IMG/VR virus record: IMGVR_UViG_3300050821_004611
Coordinates: 1 to 41,925 of that record
Strand: one strand, 5' to 3'
Origin: a virus
Length of the DNA stretch: 41,925 bases
Shown here: positions 19,880 through 29,046 of the stretch, piece by piece
How positions within the stretch are numbered: position 1 is the first letter of the stretch
Layout of the letters: each line of letters begins with the position of its first letter
Notes under the pieces: model-generated
What the model was told of the DNA's origin: nothing
Seen by the model: only the letters and a program-made list of their open reading frames with translations
The model's database searches: none
Position numbers and translations under genes: made by a program

Positions 19880-22800
19880 GTGGGGATCTCCAGCAGCGCG
19901 ATCGCGGGCGTGCCGCGCCCGACGATCGCCGAGAGTTGATACACCGCGACTTTCAGCGTGGTGGGCGGTGAAGAACCAAAATCGGCGAGCTGCTCGGCGC
20001 TCGTATAGATCGCCTGGGTGGTCGTGGTTGCGAGCGTGCGCAGCACCACGGGCGGCGAGGCCGGCGAGGCGGGATCCAAGATATCGACCGAGAAGGCCTC
20101 GGTGGCTTCGCCTAACGGAATGTCCACACCGCTCATGAGCGTGCGGCCGAGCCGCGAGCGGCGAAACCAATGGATGCGGATATCGCCATCGGTGAGCCGA
20201 TCGGCGCCGAGCGTGACCGGCGAGAAGCACACCAGCGCCTGGGCGTGGCCGGCGAAGGTCTGATCGATGCCGCTCGAATAGGAGGCGCCGATCGACACGG
20301 CCTTGTAGACGCGCGGGGTGCCGATCTCCGACTGATTGAGCACCAGGCGCTTTAACGTCGTCAGCGAGAGCAGCACGAAGGTATCGCCCGCGCGGCTCGA
20401 GCCCATCACGTGCTCGGTGCCGCGGCGGCCGCGCAGCAGCCGCGACAGCTGCCAGTGCGTCGCATCGATCTGCGTTGCGGTCGCGAACTGCACGATCTCC
20501 CAGCGGCCATCCGCGCCCATCGCGGCCGCGTTCGCGCCGGCGAGCACCGCATCATCCGTGCAGCTCTCAAAGGTCGAGAGCGAGGAAGCGACAGTGACAT
20601 CAATGACCGTCTCGACGTCCCAAGTGAGCGCCGGCGACGCCGGCACGGCGCCGCCCAAGTGCCCGATGGTCGATTCGACCAATAGCGAGAACTGCGAGGT
20701 AAAGGTCGCGCCGCCGTCGGTCGATTTGTAAATGACGCAGCCCTTCCAGCCGTTGCCGATATCGCTCGAGCGCTGCGCGGCGACGTAGAACCCCGGATCA
20801 TTGTCCGCATCGCGCAGGCACGGAAGGTCCAGCAATTCGTAGGACGTCGGGCCGATGAAGGTCAAGGTCTGCGGCTGGCTCTGCGGCGCGCTCGCGACCG
20901 CAAAGGAAATGTAGGCGCCATCGTCATCGCGCACGCACGAGAGCTTGCGCAGGACGCCGGAGGCGGTCGCGTCGTGATCGATGCGCAGGCGCCGAATCAC
21001 GCCGTCGACCGGCACGCCGATACAGTCGGCGGGATCGAGGCCAAGCCACGCCTGATCGACCGAGAGCTCGTGCGCCGTGCGGCCGGCCCAGGCGTTCGCC
21101 CACAGCACCTCGGCGCAGCGCGCCGCCTGCACATCGCTCAGGCAAATCGGCAGCGTGACATCGACGTCGTTGGTCGCGGCGCTGTTCAAGCGAAACTTCG
21201 AATCCTGTTCGCCGTCCTGATAGTCGCGCATCGTCGCCATGTAATGCAGGCGGATCGAGCGCGGCAGGTCCTCATCCTGCGAGCGCGCGGTCGTGACCGA
21301 GGGCGGACACTGCGACGGATTGGTGGCCGCGTCATAGGCGCCGATATCATCCGTGGTGAGCGTCGCGACGATCGGCTTGCCGCGCGTCACGAACTTGAGC
21401 GTCCCGGTCGATTCCACCACATCGAAGAAGCCCACCGAGCGGAGCGGCGTGATAATGGCGGAACCCGAGCACAGGCTCGCGATCGGGTACCCGTCCACGG
21501 TCACCTCGGCGAGATCCGAGCAATCGACGGCGGTGAGGCCTGCGCGCTTGCACACCGCCGCGATGATCGTGCAGAGCGAGACATTGCTGCCGAGCCCCTG
21601 ACACAGGCGCTGATCGGTGATCCAGGCAAACGCTTGCGCCAAGGGATAGTCGGTCCCATACACGAGGCCGGGCGCCATCATGCCGGCCGTGACCGCGGCG
21701 TTATAGGCGGCGGTCCAAAAGGCGGCGTCGTTGTATTTCGGATCGCCGAGCGGCAGGCAGGGATTCAGCGGGTATTGCGCCTTGGTTTCATCGCTCGCGA
21801 CGAACTGCTGCAGCACCTTATAGGTGGTCGACGTATCGCGCACCCACGGGTTGCACTTAACCAGCGTGCCATCGGGGCGCACCGCGTAGCCCGGTGCCTG
21901 GGCCGACACCGGCAGCCCGGAGCATTGAGCCACCGGCGCCGACGGGCTGCGGGTGACCACGACGTTCGCGCCGACCACGTACTGATACCAAAAGCCCGGG
22001 TCCCAATCATTTTGCGCGGTGAAGGGCGGAATGAGCGCGGGCTCGCCGGCCTCCGCGCCTTGCGCGGTGACGTAGACGATACGATTCGGTTCCCACCAGG
22101 TGTTGCCCGGCGTGTAGTACAGGCCCGACTGCGAGGGGTTCGGCGTCGGCCGATGCGAATAATCGAAGTAGCCATCCCGCGGCACGGTGTACTGATAAAA
22201 CAGATTGAGGATCGTCGGATCCGGGGTGAGCGGCGGCTGCGCGACCGTCGGGCCGCCGGTCGTCGAGATCTCGAGATCGACCTCGACGTTGTCCCAGCCG
22301 ACGGCATAGCCCACGAACGAGCGGAACGGCACGCCGTAGAATTCGCCCAAGATCGCCGTGACGTCATTCTCATCGGTGTAGGTCGCGGAAAAATTATAGG
22401 TCGCGTGCGCCGGCAGCGAGTTGTCGAAATCATTGATGACGAAGGTGTTGACGTTCTGCGTGTTGACCGGATCACCGATGCCGCTCGCCCAGGGATAGAG
22501 CACCTCATTCGAATAGATCGTGGCCTCGGTGCACTCGCCGATGCCGGCCTGGTATACCTCGAATTGAAAATTCGGATGCCGCAGGCCTTGCGCGATGGTG
22601 AGCGCCCGATTCGGATACACGATATAGGCGAGGCCGCGGAACGCCGGGACCTGGCCCACGCCCTGGATCGCTTCGATGGTCGGATCCGGCAGCTGCAGCT
22701 CGTCGCCCAAATACAGCGTGAAGGTCTCGGCATAGGCGGCGCTCGCGATCAGGCGATTCGCATAGGCCTGATCGGTCTCGGCGAGAGAATTCAAATCGGA

Positions 22801-23238
22801 GCTCGCGGCCAGCTGCGGGCGAATGTCATACACGATCGCGCCGTTCTCCCAGATGCGGCTGATGCCGGCGATCGCGCCCACGTCATCGGGCGCCTCCGGA
22901 TCGACGCGCTCCGCGAGGCCGATGGCGATCGACTGCGTGTAATTGAACGTCTGCTGCTGCGGGCCGCCCTTGCCGCCGCCGCTCGAATGCTCGACATAGG
23001 GCGCGAGCCAGATGACCGTGCCCGCGACCGAGCAGGTACCGAAGATGATCGGCACGGGACCGCCGACCGTCGCGGTCGTGGTGCGTGTGTCCTGGATGCG
23101 CGGGCCGGCGGGCAGCTGGGTCGGAAAGAGCGCGGCGCCGGCGAGCGAGCCCAACGCAAAGCCCAATTGCGGATAGCCGAGGTAATACCCGACGACGGTG
23201 CCGACGACGATGAGGGCGGCTTGGCCGAGGTTCGACAC
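19876..23238 (-). CDS. Large tail-tip/host-specificity protein (GTA gp15-like, phage-tail_3), 1120 aa
   Basis: Start GTG 23238 overlaps the NlpC/P60 stop by one base (TAGTG). A hydrophobic, Gly-rich N-terminus (about 5-38) is followed by PVPIIFGTCSVAGTVIW, an element of this family, a long receptor-facing body with many Tyr/Trp/Pro, and a C-terminal RLLRGRRGTE block that is diagnostic for GTA gp15-like 'megatron' tip proteins. It probably forms the tip below the hub, contacts the host surface and opens on infection. Function follows the gene transfer agent and lambda J models. Confidence 0.85.
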   Translation of the reverse strand: MSNLGQAALIVVGTVVGYYLGYPQLGFALGSLAGAALFPTQLPAGPRIQDTRTTTATVGGPVPIIFGTCSVAGTVIWLAPYVEHSSGGGKGGPQQQTFNYTQSIAIGLAERVDPEAPDDVGAIAGISRIWENGAIVYDIRPQLAASSDLNSLAETDQAYANRLIASAAYAETFTLYLGDELQLPDPTIEAIQGVGQVPAFRGLAYIVYPNRALTIAQGLRHPNFQFEVYQAGIGECTEATIYSNEVLYPWASGIGDPVNTQNVNTFVINDFDNSLPAHATYNFSATYTDENDVTAILGEFYGVPFRSFVGYAVGWDNVEVDLEISTTGGPTVAQPPLTPDPTILNLFYQYTVPRDGYFDYSHRPTPNPSQSGLYYTPGNTWWEPNRIVYVTAQGAEAGEPALIPPFTAQNDWDPGFWYQYVVGANVVVTRSPSAPVAQCSGLPVSAQAPGYAVRPDGTLVKCNPWVRDTSTTYKVLQQFVASDETKAQYPLNPCLPLGDPKYNDAAFWTAAYNAAVTAGMMAPGLVYGTDYPLAQAFAWITDQRLCQGLGSNVSLCTIIAAVCKRAGLTAVDCSDLAEVTVDGYPIASLCSGSAIITPLRSVGFFDVVESTGTLKFVTRGKPIVATLTTDDIGAYDAATNPSQCPPSVTTARSQDEDLPRSIRLHYMATMRDYQDGEQDSKFRLNSAATNDVDVTLPICLSDVQAARCAEVLWANAWAGRTAHELSVDQAWLGLDPADCIGVPVDGVIRRLRIDHDATASGVLRKLSCVRDDDGAYISFAVASAPQSQPQTLTFIGPTSYELLDLPCLRDADNDPGFYVAAQRSSDIGNGWKGCVIYKSTDGGATFTSQFSLLVESTIGHLGGAVPASPALTWDVETVIDVTVASSLSTFESCTDDAVLAGANAAAMGADGRWEIVQFATATQIDATHWQLSRLLRGRRGTEHVMGSSRAGDTFVLLSLTTLKRLVLNQSEIGTPRVYKAVSIGASYSSGIDQTFAGHAQALVCFSPVTLGADRLTDGDIRIHWFRRSRLGRTLMSGVDIPLGEATEAFSVDILDPASPASPPVVLRTLATTTTQAIYTSAEQLADFGSSPPTTLKVAVYQLSAIVGRGTPAIALLEIPT

Positions 23239-23681
23239 TAGACCGGCGCTCCGGCGCTCTCGTCGAATTGATAGCGCACCAGCGGCAGCGCCCACAGGCT
23301 CGCCGTGCGCTTGACCCACACGCCGCGATAGCCATGCTCGACGACGCAGCCATTTTCGGCCGTGCAATGAATCAGGTTCACGCCGGTGTAGATCCCCGCA
23401 TGAGAGGGATACGTGGTGTCGGGCCACTTCACCAACACGAGCGCGCCCGGCTGCAGCGGGATCTCGCGGCACAGCTCGCGGAGCATCGCCTCGAGCTCGC
23501 TCTGCGGCGCGCGCGCATAGTTGATCGGTAACCGCTCGAGCGGCATCGGCGAGCCCAATTCGCCGAGCAGCGCCGCGATGAACCCCAAGCAATCGGCGCC
23601 GTGCCGCGTGCGGCCCTGGTGCAGGAACTTGACCCCAATCCAGGTGCGCGCCTGTGCGATCAAATCGTCCGGGGCGATCAC
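23238..23681 (-). CDS. NlpC/P60 tail peptidase (GTA gp14-like), 147 aa
   Basis: Tail-tip endopeptidase of the NlpC/P60 class, expected to cut peptide stems of peptidoglycan as the tail passes the wall. Catalytic Cys31 lies in GADCLGF and His94 in SHAGIY. Start GTG 23681 overlaps the DUF2163 stop (GTGA). Gene order DUF2460, DUF2163, NlpC/P60, gp15-like is exactly that of alphaproteobacterial gene transfer agents. Confidence 0.92.
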   Translation of the reverse strand: MIAPDDLIAQARTWIGVKFLHQGRTRHGADCLGFIAALLGELGSPMPLERLPINYARAPQSELEAMLRELCREIPLQPGALVLVKWPDTTYPSHAGIYTGVNLIHCTAENGCVVEHGYRGVWVKRTASLWALPLVRYQFDESAGAPV

Positions 23682-24616
23682 AGCTCGGCCACCGTGGCCG
23701 GGCCCGCCATGATCGCGAGCACGCCCGGGATGAAGATCCCGTAGCCGCGCCAGTTGTCGAAGTTCTGATAGATCACGATGCAGGTCATCGGCTGCCGGTC
23801 GCAGCCCGGCGAGAGCGTGAACTCGTCTGCCGGCGCCATGTCCGCGGGGAAATCCTCCCAGACTTCCACCACGCCACCGTTGGTGTTGGGATCGAGTTTC
23901 ACTTCGCGCGAAAAGCCGGCATTGGCTCCGCTCGTGAAGAGCAGCGCGCCGCCCGCATAACTGTAGGGCGGCCGCGGGCTCGCCTGGTCGAGGTCGACCG
24001 AGAAGGCGCGCCGGTCCGTTTCCGAGACCACAGTACCGGTGATGGTGATCGCGGCCACGTTGAATTTGCAGCGTCGGTCGCCGAACTTCGCCACGTTGCA
24101 GGTGGCGCTGAAGGTGTTGATGATCATCTGCGACAGCAGCTGCGTGAGGCCGCGTACCTCGGTCACATACTTGCCATCGCTGTCGCGATTGATATCGCCC
24201 AGAAACCCGCTCTTGATCGCAAAGTAGCCATGACTCGGCGCCTGCCAATTACAGATGAGCACGGTCACCGGCGCCATATCGAGCAGGCCCGCTTCGATCT
24301 CATCCACCGTGACGTCGGGGATCGCGGTGTAAGGCGTCTGCGGCATCGCGCCGGTGACTTCCAAATTGTCGACCGACATATCGCTGGTCGAGGCGATATC
24401 GCCCGCAGTGACGTTCGCGATCGCGTAGTAGGTGCCGGCGTACTTGTCGGCCGGAGAATCCGCCGGCGAGTTGATCGAATCGCCCAGCGTGATATCGCGG
24501 TCGTGCTCGGTGCCGCGAATCATTTTCCCGTTTGCCATCTCGATGGTCCAGAGGAAGGCGAGGCAGGTCAGATCCTTGCGCAGATCCGCCAGCAGCAGCG
24601 GCGGAATCGTTTTCAT
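23678..24616 (-). CDS. DUF2163 baseplate hub protein (GTA gp13-like), 312 aa
   Basis: ATG 24616 overlaps the stop of the upstream 79-aa gene (ATGA). The family blocks LTCLAFLWTI, VTVLICNW and FSATCNVAKFGDRRC...SPGCDRQPMTC are present. Cys173, Cys183, Cys272 and Cys279 are placed like the four Cys of lambda gpL and GTA gp13, which hold an iron-sulfur cluster (known for those families). The hub closes the tail tube and carries the tip. Cluster binding here is inferred from the residues. Confidence 0.9.
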   Translation of the reverse strand: MKTIPPLLLADLRKDLTCLAFLWTIEMANGKMIRGTEHDRDITLGDSINSPADSPADKYAGTYYAIANVTAGDIASTSDMSVDNLEVTGAMPQTPYTAIPDVTVDEIEAGLLDMAPVTVLICNWQAPSHGYFAIKSGFLGDINRDSDGKYVTEVRGLTQLLSQMIINTFSATCNVAKFGDRRCKFNVAAITITGTVVSETDRRAFSVDLDQASPRPPYSYAGGALLFTSGANAGFSREVKLDPNTNGGVVEVWEDFPADMAPADEFTLSPGCDRQPMTCIVIYQNFDNWRGYGIFIPGVLAIMAGPATVAEL

Positions 24617-24852
24617 ATCCCGATGCCCACATCGATCGGGCCACAAAACACATGGTGGAAGTCCTGTGACTGATCGATGCACGGACGGCGCCACCAGCTG
24701 AGCGGCCAGACATTGATCGCCACGTACACCGCATATATTTTGAAGTGAGCCTTGCGAGCGCTGATCCACACATTGCGTGCGCGCTGCCATTGGCTCATCT
24801 TGAGGAAGGACTCGTAGCGGAACCCAGCGTCGCGATATTCTTCGGCGGTCAT
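24613..24852 (-). CDS. Small hypothetical tail-region protein, 79 aa
   Basis: ATG 24852 makes ATGA with the DUF2460 gene and its stop makes ATGA with DUF2163. Rich in aromatic and basic residues (FRYESFLKMSQWQRARNVW; WPLSWWRRP) with one possible hydrophobic helix (IYAVYVAINVWPL). It sits between two conserved baseplate genes and is probably a minor tail part; not recognised. Confidence 0.6.
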   Translation of the reverse strand: MTAEEYRDAGFRYESFLKMSQWQRARNVWISARKAHFKIYAVYVAINVWPLSWWRRPCIDQSQDFHHVFCGPIDVGIGI

Positions 24853-25496
24853 GCGAGTGGCACCCGAATCTCGGCCAGCTGGACGGTGACGTTCATTGCC
24901 TGGTAATCGGTGATCGACGGATTGAAGATCGCGTCGAACCGAACCCATACATCGAACTCGCCGCCCCAGCTCGTGGGTGTCCCCGAAAAACCGCCGCCGA
25001 TGGTCACGAGGCCGGTCGATTCATCCAGCGTCCACGCGCTTTGCACGGCGCCGGTTTCATTCGCGATCGCCACAGTCGATCCCAGCGGCCGCGTGATCTC
25101 GCGCTCCTGAATCGTGCGGCCGCTTTTCGTGACGTACTGCTTGACCAGGCGAAAGCTCGGCGGCGAATCGCCGGAGGCGATGAGCGGCTGATCGGTCGCC
25201 GCCGGCGCGCTGCCCAAGCGACAGGATTTGTAATCGATCCAATCCTTGAAGCGAAACCCGGACGACATGCCGCCCATCGCGTGCCAGAAGTCCAGGAGGT
25301 CCTCGATGTCGTCTTGCGGCTGATCGCCCGTGGGTACGCCCGTGTACTTGGTGAGCGGCCGCGCCCACATCCGCTGCCGCCGCTCGAAGCCGCCCTCCCG
25401 TGCGGTGATCTTGACCAGGTAATTCGGCTCCGCGATAAAGCCGAAGGTCGGACAGGTCGGAAAGGTTTCGGCGAGATCGGGAACGATCGTGCTCAT
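24849..25496 (-). CDS. DUF2460 distal tail protein (GTA gp12-like), 215 aa
   Basis: Family features: an early PxFGFxxEP-like start, RRQRMWARPL, LLDFWHAMGGMSSGFRFKDWIDYKS and a C-terminal VWVRFDAIFNP segment. DUF2460 proteins form the distal tail ring between the tube and the hub. ATGA overlaps link it to the tape measure and to the 79-aa gene. Confidence 0.92.
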   Translation of the reverse strand: MSTIVPDLAETFPTCPTFGFIAEPNYLVKITAREGGFERRQRMWARPLTKYTGVPTGDQPQDDIEDLLDFWHAMGGMSSGFRFKDWIDYKSCRLGSAPAATDQPLIASGDSPPSFRLVKQYVTKSGRTIQEREITRPLGSTVAIANETGAVQSAWTLDESTGLVTIGGGFSGTPTSWGGEFDVWVRFDAIFNPSITDYQAMNVTVQLAEIRVPLA

Positions 25497-28012
25497 TGAT
25501 TATTCCGGTGATTCGCCTGGCCGATGCTGCGCGCGGCGGCCGCCGCGGTCTGCATCTGCGACTGACGCGAGATGGTGCCCCCGGGCGCCTGCACGGTGAA
25601 GTGATTGGTCACGCTGACCGGCCTACTCTGCCCGGCCGGCACGATGTTCATGTTCTGCGATCCGGAGTACACGAGCTCGGGGCCGCTCTCGCCCACCAGG
25701 CCGACGCCGCCCGCGCCCAACGTGCCGCCCGACGCGAACGCCGGGATGCTGCTCGCGAGCGCGCCCGTATCGGTGCCGACTGCGGCCGCGCCGGTCGACG
25801 CGATCGCGCTACCGCCGCCGCCGGCGCCGCCGCTGCCGAGCAGCTGCGCGAGAAACGGAGCGAGGCCGCCGGCGCTGCCGCCCTGGCCGAAAATATTCTG
25901 CGCGAGGTTCTTCGAGATGATATCGGCGAACTGTTTCTCGATGTCCTTCGCCATGTTGACGATGGCCTGGCGGAAGGATTCGGCGCCGGTGATCAGCTTC
26001 GAAAAGTTATCGGCGAACGCCGTTTCCAGATTATCGCGCACGGTCTTTTCGAGCGCGCTGGTCTGGGTCTGCAAATTCTTGATCGAGTTTTGGAACGCCT
26101 GCGTATCCAGAATGAGCTTCGGATTCCCGGCCGCGGTCGCGATGTTGTTCATCGACGCATAGACCGCATTCAAATCGGTGATCTCCTGCTGGCGAGCGGC
26201 CTCGGTCTGCGCCTGCGCCTGCAGGTCGCTTAACTGCCCCTTCGATTGCTGCAGCTGAATGTTCGCCTCGATGGTCGCGAACTGCTGCTGGATCACGGCG
26301 CCTTTTTGCACCTCTTCGTTGTAGGCCGCCTGCGCCAGCGTCTGCTGTTTCAATTCATCGAGCTTTTTCTGGCCTTCCGTATCGCCGGTCGCCGCGAGAT
26401 CCTGCGACAGCACCCGATGCTGCAGATCGAAGGCGGCCGTCGCGGCCTCGAGGAGATTGCCTTTGAGCGTGAGCAGTTGGTCGTTGATGCCCGCGATCGC
26501 GGTGGCGTCCTGCTGACGGACGAAGACCGCTTCGAGCGCGAGCGCCTGATTGCGCACATCGGGAATGGTCTTGCTCAAGCGAGTGAATTGCTGGCCCAAG
26601 GTGCCCGTGGAAATGCGATAGGCCGTGGCGGCGATCGCGCCGGAATTATAGGTAAGGATCTGCTCGTGGATCTTGTTGGTGAAGTCATCGAAGGCCTTCG
26701 TGTCCTGCTTCGTCTGCAGCGCGGCCGCATTCGCGCGGATCGACGCGGCCAGCGTCACGCCCTCCGCGCCCGCTTTCTTGATGGCATCGGCGAGCGGGCC
26801 GAATTGCAATTTATAGTTGGTGAGCGCGGCGCCGCCCAAGCCAAAGGCGGCCGCCTGATCCTTCAGGTTATCGTTATATTTCTGCAGCTCGGCGATCGCT
26901 TTGTCGGATTCCTGGATGGCCGTCAGGTTCGGCGCCTGCGCCTGGATCTTTTTCTTTTCCGCCTCGGTGGTCGAGATGATCGACAGCTGTTTGTCAGTGC
27001 CCGCCTCGAAGATCGCGGTGATTTGATCCTGGGCGGTCTTCGCCGTCGCGACGTTGTCGGCGTTGCTCTGTTTCCAGATCGCGGAGGCCTCGGAGAAGTC
27101 GCCGTGCGCCACGGCCACCGCGATCGCGCCGAGCGCGCCGATGGACGCGCCCAGCTGCTTGAACTCGCTCACCGCTTCGATGACCACGGCCGCCACAATC
27201 TTGACGCCGCCGACGATGACGCCCGCGACCTCGGCGAACGCCTGGCCGCTTGAGGTCGACGCGGTGAACTGCTCGGCCAGGGTCGAGAGCACGGGCAGCA
27301 ACTGCGCGGAGAGCTGGTTGCCAAACCCTTCGGAGAGCGTCGCCTTGATCACGGCAAACTTTTGTTCGAACTCCTCGGCCGCGGCGGCGAGGGGACCGGA
27401 CAGCACGATGCCCGCGGCTTCGGCCTGGGCGCGGAATCGATCGAGGCCGGCGGATCCCTGATCCAGAATCGGGATCAGGTTCTGGCCTTGCTTGCCGAAG
27501 AGCTGCACGGCGATAGCCGTCTTATTGGGGCCGTCGGCGAGCGTCGCGAACTTATCCGCGATCTCCGCCATGACGACGCCGGCATCCTTCAAATTGCCGC
27601 TGGTATCGGTGACCGAGATGCCGAGCGCGCGGAACGCCACGCCGGATTTGCTCTGCGCGTTGCCAGCGGCATCGCTCAAATTGACGTTGAGTTTTTTGAG
27701 CGCCTGGCCGAGCTCGTCGACCGAGAGGCCGGAGGCGGCGCCGGCGAGCGACAGGGCGGATAGATTCTCGACCGAAATGCCCGCAGCCTCCGACATCTTC
27801 TGCAGGTTGGCTTCGCTCTCGATGGAGCTTGCGGAAAAGTCGACCAGCGCGCCGATGGAGAACGCGGCGGCGAATTTATCGGCGAGACCGGAGAGCAGGC
27901 TCTCCTGATCCTTTTGGAACGCGGAGAGTTTGGACGTCGCTTGATCGAGCGCCTTGATGTAGGAGCTGTTGTCCGCCTGCATCCGGACTACGAGCGCGGC
28001 TAAATCCGTCAT
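25493..28012 (-). CDS. Tail tape measure protein, 839 aa
   Basis: Long helical protein starting DLAALVVRMQADNSSY, with extended Gln/Ala coiled-coil (about 320-650), hydrophobic patches near 270-300, and the typical C-terminal TLGAGGVGLVGESGPEL segment. Tape measures set tail length and are ejected ahead of the DNA; at about 0.15 nm per residue this predicts a tail of roughly 125 nm. ATGA overlaps at both ends. Confidence 0.93.
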   Translation of the reverse strand: MTDLAALVVRMQADNSSYIKALDQATSKLSAFQKDQESLLSGLADKFAAAFSIGALVDFSASSIESEANLQKMSEAAGISVENLSALSLAGAASGLSVDELGQALKKLNVNLSDAAGNAQSKSGVAFRALGISVTDTSGNLKDAGVVMAEIADKFATLADGPNKTAIAVQLFGKQGQNLIPILDQGSAGLDRFRAQAEAAGIVLSGPLAAAAEEFEQKFAVIKATLSEGFGNQLSAQLLPVLSTLAEQFTASTSSGQAFAEVAGVIVGGVKIVAAVVIEAVSEFKQLGASIGALGAIAVAVAHGDFSEASAIWKQSNADNVATAKTAQDQITAIFEAGTDKQLSIISTTEAEKKKIQAQAPNLTAIQESDKAIAELQKYNDNLKDQAAAFGLGGAALTNYKLQFGPLADAIKKAGAEGVTLAASIRANAAALQTKQDTKAFDDFTNKIHEQILTYNSGAIAATAYRISTGTLGQQFTRLSKTIPDVRNQALALEAVFVRQQDATAIAGINDQLLTLKGNLLEAATAAFDLQHRVLSQDLAATGDTEGQKKLDELKQQTLAQAAYNEEVQKGAVIQQQFATIEANIQLQQSKGQLSDLQAQAQTEAARQQEITDLNAVYASMNNIATAAGNPKLILDTQAFQNSIKNLQTQTSALEKTVRDNLETAFADNFSKLITGAESFRQAIVNMAKDIEKQFADIISKNLAQNIFGQGGSAGGLAPFLAQLLGSGGAGGGGSAIASTGAAAVGTDTGALASSIPAFASGGTLGAGGVGLVGESGPELVYSGSQNMNIVPAGQSRPVSVTNHFTVQAPGGTISRQSQMQTAAAAARSIGQANHRNNQ

Positions 28013-28347
28013 GGTTTTTTCCCTTTACGGATGCGCCGCGTCGGCCGGTCGGCCATCGCGGACAGGGACGCGAGCAGGCGGCCGCGCGCGATCGCGTCGC
28101 GATCCTCTTTCGGCCGAAGCATGAAATCCGCCATGTTCAACGTCGCGCCCTCTTTCAAATGCGGCCGCAGCAGCTCGGTGATGATCAGCGCCGCATGCAT
28201 GTTGTCGCGCATCGGGCCCCAGGGTTCCTCGCTCCAATACATCGTCCAGCGCTCGAGTTCGCGCGCCGGCAGCTCGTCGAGTTCGCCCAACGACCGCCCC
28301 AGGAGCGCTGCGAGCCGATGCTCGAAGAGCTGCTCGGGCGTCAGGCG
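28009..28347 (-). CDS. Tail assembly chaperone T-like part, reached by -1 frameshift, about 112 aa
   Basis: This frame has no ATG or GTG upstream of its conserved part; its first possible codon is a TTG near 28290, after sequence that already looks conserved (LTPEQLFEHRLAALLG, as in DUF4035-type T proteins). Joined to the upstream chaperone by a -1 shift at the AAAAAAC heptamer (28353-28347), it gives a fusion of about 202 aa, the G-T form used to recruit the tape measure. It overlaps the tape measure start by ATGA. Confidence 0.82.
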   Translation of the reverse strand, partial: RLTPEQLFEHRLAALLGRSLGELDELPARELERWTMYWSEEPWGPMRDNMHAALIITELLRPHLKEGATLNMADFMLRPKEDRDAIARGRLLASLSAMADRPTRRIRKGKKP

Positions 28348-28616
28348 TTTTTTGCGCCGTCCTCCGCCGGCGGCGCCGCCGACAGGCGAAACGCTTCCTC
28401 GCTGATCGCCTTCAAGATCGCGTGCGGCTCATCGGCCGCCGCGGACTCGGACGCGAACTTGGGCTCGACCGTGCACGCCCAGGCCATGAACGCCTCGACG
28501 GTTTCCGGCTGATCCTTCAGGCGCTTGCGGATTTCCCGCATGATGCGCCCGCTGATTTCCCGCACTTCGTACGACACGCCTCGAACCGTGATCGTATTGG
28601 CGACCAGGGAGCTCAT
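28341..28616 (-). CDS. Tail assembly chaperone G-like protein, 91 aa
   Basis: Short helical-acidic protein directly after the major tail protein and before the T-like frame and the tape measure, the universal place for the G chaperone. The ending ...EDGAKNA-stop covers the slippery heptamer. Start ATG 28616 overlaps the tail protein stop (ATGA). G and G-T together coat the tape measure and bring tail subunits to it. Confidence 0.85.
   Translation of the reverse strand: MSSLVANTITVRGVSYEVREISGRIMREIRKRLKDQPETVEAFMAWACTVEPKFASESAAADEPHAILKAISEEAFRLSAAPPAEDGAKNA
28347..28353 (-). other. -1 programmed frameshift site A AAA AAC
   Basis: In the chaperone frame the codons are GCA AAA AAC GCC TGA, so the heptamer A AAA AAC is correctly phased for tandem -1 slippage two codons before the stop. 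The -1 frame stays open from here to 28009. Matches the placement of frameshift sites in tail chaperones of many tailed phages. Confidence 0.8.
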
Positions 28617-29044
28617 GCGCGAACGATCTTGCCGGTGATCTTGCCGATGAACTTGATGACGTTTTGCTTCGCGACCTGGGGATCCAATTCCCAGTCGAGC
28701 ATCGCGAGCGTCAAGCTGAACAGCTTAAAGGGCGAATCGCCATCGATCTGCACTTCGAAGTTGCGCTTCACCTTGTTCTCGACGTCGTTGATCAGCTGCT
28801 CCTGAATCGGATCATCCATCACGTAGTTCGCGCCGATCGTCACCTGCTTGCCGTCGGACAGGCCCGGGATATATTCCTTGACCCCGAGGCTGCAGAACGT
28901 GGTGACATCGATCAGCGCATTCGAGGTGCCGATGCCGCTCATCGAATCGACCGGGCAATAGCGCGTGAAGACTTCCGGCGAGCCGCCGTCCCCCACTGCC
29001 CAAAAGATTTGCCCAACGAAAGGGCCGCCGTCAATGGTGTCCAT
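28613..29044 (-). CDS. Major tail protein, 143 aa
   Basis: ATG 29044 lies 7 bases after GGAGG; a TTG at 29050 would give TTGA coupling but a poorer site. The sequence is beta-rich (GQIFWAVGDGG; IGTSNALIDVTTFCSLGVKEYIPGLSDGKQVTIGANYV), as in lambda-type tube proteins, and sits between the tail terminator and the chaperones. Subunits stack as hexamer rings to form the tail tube. Confidence 0.85.
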   Translation of the reverse strand: MDTIDGGPFVGQIFWAVGDGGSPEVFTRYCPVDSMSGIGTSNALIDVTTFCSLGVKEYIPGLSDGKQVTIGANYVMDDPIQEQLINDVENKVKRNFEVQIDGDSPFKLFSLTLAMLDWELDPQVAKQNVIKFIGKITGKIVRA

Positions 29045-29046
29045 AA

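Noticed and set aside
20974-23241. Rightward 755-codon open frame
   Set aside because: It lies wholly antisense to the tail-tip gene; the Arg/Asp/Gly-rich product is typical of a shadow frame in GC-rich DNA.
23239-23592. N-terminal extension of the tail-tip frame
   Set aside because: Lies inside the NlpC/P60 gene in another frame and is low-quality Arg/Ala sequence.
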